Shown here piece by piece: positions 42,349 to 47,569 of a stretch of 47,569 bases of DNA. Position numbers and translations under genes: made by a program. Origin of the DNA: Acidobacteriaceae bacterium. GTDB taxonomy: Bacteria > Acidobacteriota > Terriglobia > Bryobacterales > Bryobacteraceae. The first letter of the stretch is position 1; every line of letters starts with the position of its first letter. Under the pieces are notes generated by a model. The model was given only the letters and a program-made list of their open reading frames with translations. It was not told the DNA's origin and did not search any database. The stretch covers positions 1 through 47,569 of the forward strand of contig JAFAMD010000051.1 in assembly GCA_019233755.1 (NCBI GenBank), in the 5' to 3' direction.

Positions 42349-43870
42349 ACACGAAAGCGTAATCACCGGGCTTCTGCTGCGGAACCTGGACCTTGAGGCC
42401 GGAATCGTTCTGTAACCATTGCAGTTTGCCGTCAAAGCCGAGCAGTTCGACATTCTGAATCTTGCCGACCCGGTACTGGTTATTCATTGCGAGCGGAGCA
42501 ATGTTTACTTCGAAATCCGGCCAGCCCATGACAAAGGCGTAAAGTGTGCTTCCTTTCGTAGTGAAACGGACGTCCGCCGCAGTCAGATCCTGGCGCTTGC
42601 TCTCATTAAATGCGGAGTCCTTGGCGGGCTTGGCTGAGCCGGGTCCTTCGCCATAGATCTTCCAGGGACGGGTGCCGTGAATGGCCTCGCTGTTGACGGC
42701 CATCCACCTGGTGATTTCGGCCAGGACGTTCATCTCCTCCAGGTCGAGCTGGCCGCTTGCCGGAAGGGGAAAGTTCAGCATGAGGTTGCCATTGCGGCTA
42801 ACGATATCGACCAGCATGTCGATCACTGTCTTCGGCGTCTTGTACTGGATGCCGCGCTTATAGTGCCAGTCGCCGATGCAGGTGTCGGTTTGCCACGGCC
42901 GCGGCCAGATGTTATCGACAACGCCGCGCTCCACGTCGAGAACGGCGACACCGTGCTCGCTATCCTGCAGCCGCTTGGTGGTATAAACAGCTTCGACTTT
43001 TCCGCCGTTACGTTTCGCGCTCTGGTTGTAATGATGAGCTACCAGCGCGTAGCCATAAGATTCGAACGGCAATGCTCCGTCCACGTAGAGCAGGTCCGGC
43101 TGATACTTGTCGACCAGGTCCTTGATGCGCAGGTGCCAATGCTGCTTCCACCACTCGGGGATATTGCTCTCGTTCCAATCGAGCTGCGAATAGACGTCAT
43201 CGGACGCGACATAGAGATCTGAGAATTTAGGGTCCGCACCATCGTATGTCACGCCGGCGAGCGGCCCGGAAGTGTCATGGCCGTGGCTCACCGAGAACCA
43301 TTTGTAGGTGATCCAAAGATGGTCGCTTACCGCGAACCGGAGACCTTGTTTGCGGGCCGCTTCCGCCCAGCTGCCGACGATGTCTTTCTTCGGCCCCATG
43401 TTGACGGCGTTCCAACGCTGGTATTTCGAGTTCCAAAGATCGAAGTTGTCGTGGTGGACGCCCATGCTCATGAAGTACTTCGCGCCCGCCTTCTGGTAGA
43501 GACTGATCAGCTCTTCCGGATTCCACTTTTCGGCCTTCCACGCCGGAATGGTGTCTTTGTAGCCGAACTTGGAAGGATGCCCGTAATGCTGCACATGATA
43601 GTTGTATTGCGGATTGCCTTCCATGTACATGTTACGGGCGTACCAATCGCCATCTTCGATCGCGGATTGAGGGCCCCAATGCGCCCAGATGCCGAATTTC
43701 GCGTCGGCAAACCACTGCGGGATCTCGTAGGCGCTGAGCGATTGGCGAGTGGGTTGAAAGGGTCCGTTTTCCGGCTCGATACCGGGAGGGAACTGCGGCT
43801 CCACGGAGCGGGCGCGGGTGGCAAAAGCTGCCCCGAGCAGGCCTACAGCGGTTCGTCTTGAAATCTTCAT
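42329..43870 (-). CDS. Alpha-L-fucosidase, GH29, exported
   Basis: A 513-residue glycoside hydrolase. The N-terminus SRRTAVGLLGAAF is a twin-arginine-type signal. The catalytic barrel has FGIWAHWGPQS, GAKYFMSMGVHHDNFDLWNS, and DLLYVDGALPF, whose Asp is the likely nucleophile of GH29. A C-terminal beta-domain (about 410-513) follows. It should release terminal L-fucose from plant or microbial glycans outside the cytoplasm. It is preceded by the SDR gene with a 4-base overlap (ATGA). Confidence 0.92.
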   Translation of the reverse strand: MKISRRTAVGLLGAAFATRARSVEPQFPPGIEPENGPFQPTRQSLSAYEIPQWFADAKFGIWAHWGPQSAIEDGDWYARNMYMEGNPQYNYHVQHYGHPSKFGYKDTIPAWKAEKWNPEELISLYQKAGAKYFMSMGVHHDNFDLWNSKYQRWNAVNMGPKKDIVGSWAEAARKQGLRFAVSDHLWITYKWFSVSHGHDTSGPLAGVTYDGADPKFSDLYVASDDVYSQLDWNESNIPEWWKQHWHLRIKDLVDKYQPDLLYVDGALPFESYGYALVAHHYNQSAKRNGGKVEAVYTTKRLQDSEHGVAVLDVERGVVDNIWPRPWQTDTCIGDWHYKRGIQYKTPKTVIDMLVDIVSRNGNLMLNFPLPASGQLDLEEMNVLAEITRWMAVNSEAIHGTRPWKIYGEGPGSAKPAKDSAFNESKRQDLTAADVRFTTKGSTLYAFVMGWPDFEVNIAPLAMNNQYRVGKIQNVELLGFDGKLQWLQNDSGLKVQVPQQKPGDYAFVFKVSGS

Positions 43871-44644
43871 GAATTCACACCAGAGGCAAGAAAGCCACCA
43901 TCCACATTAATGCATTGTCCCGTAACAAACGAAGCAGCATCTGAGGCAAGAAAGACAGCCGCGCCAACCAATTCCCCAGTCTGTCCAAAGCGCTTCATGG
44001 GCGTTCGCATCAGCAACTCACGGCCACGGCCGGTGCCATCGAGCAGAGCAGAGTTCAGGTCGGTGCGGAATACACCCGGAGCGATAGCATTCACGTTGAT
44101 GCCCTTCTGCGCCCATTCGACAGCGAGGCTGCGCGTGAGGCCTAAAACCCCAGACTTCGACGCCGCGTAGGTAGTTACTTCGAAGAAGGCAACATACGGC
44201 GAAAGCGATGCGATGTTGATGATACGCCCGCGCCGGCTTGCCGCGAGAGGTTCATAGAAGCTTTGGCAGACGCGAAGCATACCTGTGAGGTTCACGTCGA
44301 TCAGGTTGCTCCATTCGCCCTCGGTGATCTCGGTCGTTGGTTTGCGAAAGGTCTGACCGGCGGCATTGAGCAGAACCTCTATCCGGTCCCATTTGCGAAG
44401 AACGGCATCTCTCAAGCCGTCGACTGATTCGCGCCGGGATGCGTCGACGGCCAGCGGCCAGGGACTTCCGTCCGAGTTTCTCAATTTCGCAAGCGAGCTC
44501 TTGAACACGATTCTCGCGGCGGCCGGCCGCCACCACGTCTGCTCCGGCTTGGGCCAGACCGATTGCCAGAGCGCGCCCGATGCCGGAGGTCCCTCCTATG
44601 ACGACCGCAACTCGACCGGTAAGGTCGAACAGCCTCCATGACAT
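43867..44644 (-). pseudogene. SDR-family oxidoreductase gene broken by a 7-bp duplication
   Basis: The gene is a classical SDR in two frames. The N-terminal half from 44644 (LFDLTGRVAVVIGGTSGIGRALAIGLAQAGADVVAAGRR..., EKLGRKSLA) ends in one frame. The second half (VDASRRESVDGLRDAVLRKWDRIEVLLNAAGQTF..., catalytic YAASKSGVLG, CINVDGGFLASGV) is in another. At 44448-44461 the 7-base unit CGGCCAG is present twice in tandem; removing one copy restores an unbroken frame KSLAVDASRRES. So a recent 7-bp slip has split it. The intact protein would be about 257 residues, resembling gluconate/fucose-type dehydrogenases. It would feed released fucose or uronate into catabolism. Confidence 0.88.
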
Positions 44645-44674
44645 GCGAACATCATCGTATCTCCCGTAGGCATT

Positions 44675-44890
44675 TCATCGTCCCCATGTCATCCAGAGCC
44701 CAAGCACGATCTCGCCGATGGCGAAGCGCCTGGTTAGTTCCGGGCGCTCGGCGAAATAATCGAGAATATCGTCGATCATGGGTGGACCGAACTGCAAGCT
44801 TCGGGCGTGTTCAGTGGGCGAAAGCAATGCTCTCACACCGTCAACAAGCAGCAATAGACCTATCGATCTTCGAACCGTTTTCAGCTTCAT
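44675..44890 (-). CDS. Small membrane-associated hypothetical protein
   Basis: A 71-residue protein with an N-terminal hydrophobic helix (IGLLLLVDGVRALL) and a second short hydrophobic end (IGEIVLGLWMTWGR), separated by a soluble loop with PPMIDDILDYFAERPEL. No family is recognised. It lies 30 bp upstream of the SDR gene on the same strand and may be the first gene of that operon. Confidence 0.6.
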   Translation of the reverse strand: MKLKTVRRSIGLLLLVDGVRALLSPTEHARSLQFGPPMIDDILDYFAERPELTRRFAIGEIVLGLWMTWGR

Positions 44891-44966
44891 ATTCTGTTGA
44901 GTGGATTGGGTTGGTCATCATTTCACACCGGCTCGAAATGCCATCTTCCTTACAGCCGGAGACCAG

Positions 44967-45551
44967 ATGACAGCAATTGATCTTTCGAGCGATGCCGGTC
45001 TTATTGCGATGGTATTGCTGACCGCTAATATCCTTCTAGGGCTGATCCTTTCGGCGCGATATAGCACCGTGCGCAACTGGCCCCACCGGCGGCTTCCTGT
45101 GTTCGACATTCACAACTGGACAGCGTATATCGCGCTCAGCCTGATTGTTTTGCACCCTGCCCTGCTGTTGTTTTCGCACACGGCCGGATTCGGCATCGGG
45201 GACATCCTTTTCCCGGTTCATTCACCGAAGCAAACACTATACAACTGCCTGGGGGCCGGCGCATTTTATTGCACCGTGTTCGTCGTGGTTACGTCATACC
45301 TGCGGTCGCGCTTGGGAAGCCGGCTCTGGAAGAAACTGCACTATGTTTCGTACGCGGCGGCCGCGCTGCTGTTTGTGCACGGCATTCTGATTGACCCGGA
45401 ACTGAAGAATAAGCCGCCTGATTTGCTTGACGGCGAGAAAGTGTTGGTAGAGGTTTGCGCTCTGCTCATTACCGCTGCCACTATCTGGGCGTATCCGCTA
45501 TCAGCCAAAGAAACGCGGCATGCCCGCCTCCGTAAGAAAGGCCGATTATGA
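44967..45551 (+). CDS. Ferric-reductase-like transmembrane protein
   Basis: A 194-residue membrane protein with about five helices and the ferric-reductase/cytochrome-b-like core. His residues sit in FDIHNWTAYIALSLIVLHPALLL and again in WKKLHYVSYAAAALLFVHGIL, the expected pattern for two haem-binding helices. ATG at 44967 is chosen since GGAG lies six bases before it, and the frame upstream is not family-like. It may carry electrons across the inner membrane. No partner flavoprotein is adjacent. Confidence 0.82.
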   Translation: MTAIDLSSDAGLIAMVLLTANILLGLILSARYSTVRNWPHRRLPVFDIHNWTAYIALSLIVLHPALLLFSHTAGFGIGDILFPVHSPKQTLYNCLGAGAFYCTVFVVVTSYLRSRLGSRLWKKLHYVSYAAAALLFVHGILIDPELKNKPPDLLDGEKVLVEVCALLITAATIWAYPLSAKETRHARLRKKGRL

Positions 45552-45645
45552 ACTGGTGTAGACCGCTTGCTGCCGCCGCAACAGCCGGGAATCACTAATT
45601 GGAACATATTGCCGCGCGATTGCGTTCTGATGTTTGAGGTTCAAG

Positions 45646-45993
45646 ATGTATTGCACATCCTGTGGAACTCAAATCACCACCGATTTCCGCCACTGCCCGC
45701 AGTGCGGAGCAGTGACGGGAGCAGGAGCCACCGCGCCCGGCGCCGCCCAGCCTGCAAAGCAACTGAGCCGCCCTCGAGAGGGCCGCAAGATAGCAGGCGT
45801 CTGCGCCGGCATCGCGCGGTACACAGGCGTCGATGTAACACTCATTCGTATCCTGATGGTTGTCTTCACGTTCTGGCCGCCCGGGGTGGCGCCCATCGCC
45901 TATCTGGTCTGCTGGATTGTTATGCCGAATGATCCGCTGCTTTTACCACCGCCGCAAACAAACGGACAGACCACAACGGTTGTCCCGGGCTGA
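45646..45993 (+). CDS. PspC-domain protein with N-terminal zinc ribbon
   Basis: A 115-residue protein. The first ~25 residues carry a zinc-ribbon double CxxC (YCTSCGTQ, HCPQCGAVTG). An Ala/Pro linker leads to a PspC-type domain with RKIAGVCAGIARYTGVDVTLIRILMVVF and a hydrophobic IAYLVCWIVMP. The ATG at 45646 is preceded by GAGG. PspC-like proteins sense or respond to inner-membrane stress. Confidence 0.88.
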   Translation: MYCTSCGTQITTDFRHCPQCGAVTGAGATAPGAAQPAKQLSRPREGRKIAGVCAGIARYTGVDVTLIRILMVVFTFWPPGVAPIAYLVCWIVMPNDPLLLPPPQTNGQTTTVVPG

Positions 45994-46000
45994 GGTAGCG

Positions 46001-47551
46001 CTACCGCTCGGCAACGAGGACAATCTCGTACGCGAATAATCCCGGTGCAATTGCGGTCAGAATACGGAGGAGACGATTCATGAACCGCAGCAGCCCGCTC
46101 TCGGGCTGCATCGGGATTACGCGCTCGACTGGAATGACGGTGAAGTGACGGCTTTTCACTCGATAGCCGTATCCTTCGATCAGCTTTTGGACCGTTGCGG
46201 CAGTGAAAAAGCGCAGGTGGGACCAATCGAGGATACCCCGGTTGCCGTAGCGAAACATCCCAAACAAGACCATGAGCCGCACAGTGAGATTCACGGCATT
46301 CGGCACCGAGACAATCAGTTTGCCTCGCGGAGCAAGCATCCTGCGGCAGTCCTCCAGAAGCGCTGAGGGATCGCGCAGATGCTCGAGCCGGTCGAGGACG
46401 AGTATGCGATCAAATTCGCCGCCAGAACTTCGCGAGAGGGTGCCAAGTCCGTTTTCGAGATCTGCCCGTACCACGTCCTCGTAGCCGCATTCCGCCGCAA
46501 CGTTTGGATTGCAATCTACGCCAGTTACGCGATTACCCGCACGTGTAAGTGCGGACCCGAATGCACCGTCGTCGCAGCCGATCTCCAACACTCGCTGACT
46601 CGTTCCTATCAGCCGTGAGGCATAGTAGTGCAGCGAGTAGCGGCTCCGCTTGATCGCGTACGGTACGAAATACTCTTCGTACTCGGGATGGCTGCGAACA
46701 GCCCGCGCTGTCTCCTTATAGCGATGAACGGCGCGCACAATCGCCTTTGCGTACCTTATACCGTTCACGCGGCAGATCTCATCACCATAGAAGGTAGGGA
46801 TCGGCACTTCGATAATGCGGTAATTCTGGTGATGCAGCTTGATGATGATTTCCGTATCGAAGTGGAAATCGTCTGTCAGCTTGTCGAGCCTGGTTTGGGC
46901 GAGAGCGTGAACGTTGTACGCGCGGTAGCCGCTGTGGAATTCGGTCAGGTTCAGCCCCAGAGCTTTGTTTTCAAACGTCGTGAGGAGACGGTTGCCGACG
47001 TACTTGTAAAGCGGCATGCCGCCCTTCAGCGGTCCGCCGAAATCCTTCATCATGCGCGAACCAAATACCGCGTCGGCTTCGCCGCGCACCAGCGGCGCAT
47101 ACATGTGCGAAAGCAGCTCGGGCGCGTACTGGCCATCGCCATGCAGCAGGACGACGATGTCGAAGCCTTGCTCGATGAAGTATTTATAGCCGGACTTTTG
47201 GTTGCCGCCGTAGCCGAGGTTTTTGGCGTGCTTTAGAACGCGCAGCTTCGGCAAATTGGTCATGGCCTGAATGCCGACTGCGAGTTCGTAGGTTTCGTCC
47301 TGGCTGGCGTCGTCGAAGACGACCACCTGCTCCACGTTTTTCCAAACTTCAGGCGTGATGCGCTTCAGAACCTTGCTCAGCGTAGTAAGCGCGTTATAGG
47401 CAACGATGAAGATGCCGATGCGCTTGCCGGCATTGCTCGCGCGTTCGGGAGACTCTTCGAGTGCGCTCTGCCGGAATTGCGGCAGAGGTTCGAATGGCAG
47501 CGCGAGATTCCGCAGCTCGGGCCGGGCGACCGGAATGGCGGGTGTCGTCAA
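46001..47551 (-). CDS. Glycosyltransferase family 2 fused to SAM methyltransferase
   Basis: A 516-residue two-enzyme protein. The N-terminal part (about 43-280) is a dolichol-phosphate-mannose-synthase-like GT2 domain (IGIFIVAYNALTTL, DDASQDET at about 80-87, LLHGDGQY at 136-142, and SGYRAYN). The C-terminal part (about 300-450) is a class I methyltransferase with SAM motif I VLEIGCDDGAFG at 321-332, VTGVDCNP after it, and RLEHLRDP, KLIVSVPNAVN. A final helix near 485-510 may associate with membrane. It could glycosylate a lipid carrier and modify the product. The gene is complete, with its start 18 bp from the window edge. Confidence 0.9.
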   Translation of the reverse strand: MTTPAIPVARPELRNLALPFEPLPQFRQSALEESPERASNAGKRIGIFIVAYNALTTLSKVLKRITPEVWKNVEQVVVFDDASQDETYELAVGIQAMTNLPKLRVLKHAKNLGYGGNQKSGYKYFIEQGFDIVVLLHGDGQYAPELLSHMYAPLVRGEADAVFGSRMMKDFGGPLKGGMPLYKYVGNRLLTTFENKALGLNLTEFHSGYRAYNVHALAQTRLDKLTDDFHFDTEIIIKLHHQNYRIIEVPIPTFYGDEICRVNGIRYAKAIVRAVHRYKETARAVRSHPEYEEYFVPYAIKRSRYSLHYYASRLIGTSQRVLEIGCDDGAFGSALTRAGNRVTGVDCNPNVAAECGYEDVVRADLENGLGTLSRSSGGEFDRILVLDRLEHLRDPSALLEDCRRMLAPRGKLIVSVPNAVNLTVRLMVLFGMFRYGNRGILDWSHLRFFTAATVQKLIEGYGYRVKSRHFTVIPVERVIPMQPESGLLRFMNRLLRILTAIAPGLFAYEIVLVAER

Positions 47552-47569
47552 AAGTAGTCTTCCTGATAA

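Noticed and set aside
1..47569. CRISPR arrays, integrases, phage modules
   Set aside because: I see no regularly spaced repeats, tyrosine or serine integrase, or phage structural genes in the window.

Overview
The window looks like a chromosomal stretch of an Acidobacteriota genome, most likely of the Bryobacterales/Solibacter type. Three family signatures point that way: a PadR regulator fused by a 4-base overlap to an ADOP-type (MacB-like) permease without an ATPase, a very large membrane-anchored Ser/Thr kinase whose N-terminal leader is typical of acidobacterial kinases, and a carboxypeptidase-regulatory-domain secreted protein (here broken). Many genes use GTG or TTG starts. Taxonomy is inferred from gene content, not from a marker-gene search.

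Layout. 1-3.3 kb: padR-ADOP pair with two perfect operator palindromes bracketing the promoter. 3.4-9.7 kb: AHSA1/ArsR pair, a DUF1905-YdeI protein, a 987-residue PDZ-multi-TM-GAF-zinc ribbon-kinase, an ASCH-domain gene with a likely frameshift, and a secreted Ig/PKD-OmpA protein. 9.7-13.4 kb: a small redox/RNA-modification island (SoxR, SDR, QueA-like enzyme) flanked by a REP-associated transposase (RAYT), a second REP copy about 3 kb away, and a conserved gene remnant cut short by that REP copy. 13.4-22.1 kb: a long minus-strand housekeeping run with leuA-leuB-leuC-leuD, scpA-scpB-rluB-CoA-binding protein and an SH3 lipoprotein. 22.2-30.3 kb: LysR-thiO, HipA-like kinase, an acidic/basic histone H1-like protein, a lytic transglycosylase with a strongly structured leader, clpP, a PleD-like diguanylate cyclase and tRNA-Arg(ACG) with a terminator. 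30.3-33.6 kb: a decayed zone with a multiply frameshifted secreted-protein pseudogene, an HAF-repeat PEP-CTERM protein, a small orphan and an IS630 remnant. 33.6-44.9 kb: deoxy-sugar catabolism. 44.9-47.6 kb: a ferric-reductase-like membrane protein, a PspC-domain protein and a glycosyltransferase-methyltransferase fusion.

How the genes work together. The lutABC-rhaI-rhaEW-rhaT run can take up L-rhamnose (RhaT), isomerise it (RhaI), cleave rhamnulose-1-phosphate and oxidise lactaldehyde to lactate (RhaEW), and oxidise lactate to pyruvate (LutABC). No rhamnulose kinase and no dedicated rhamnose regulator lies inside the window. The opposite-strand UxaC-like isomerase, the GH29 alpha-L-fucosidase and a frameshifted SDR extend this into a plant/microbial deoxyhexose and uronate island. 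The SoxR-SDR-QueA group has the architecture of a redox-switched operon: the SoxR-like cysteine cluster, a 28-bp dyad and a 19-bp promoter spacer are all visible, and the predicted transcription start coincides with the SDR start codon.

The most interesting unexplained items are the SoxR-controlled QueA-like operon, the RAYT/REP element, the kinase architecture, the structured region upstream of the lytic transglycosylase gene, and the acidic-basic histone-like protein.
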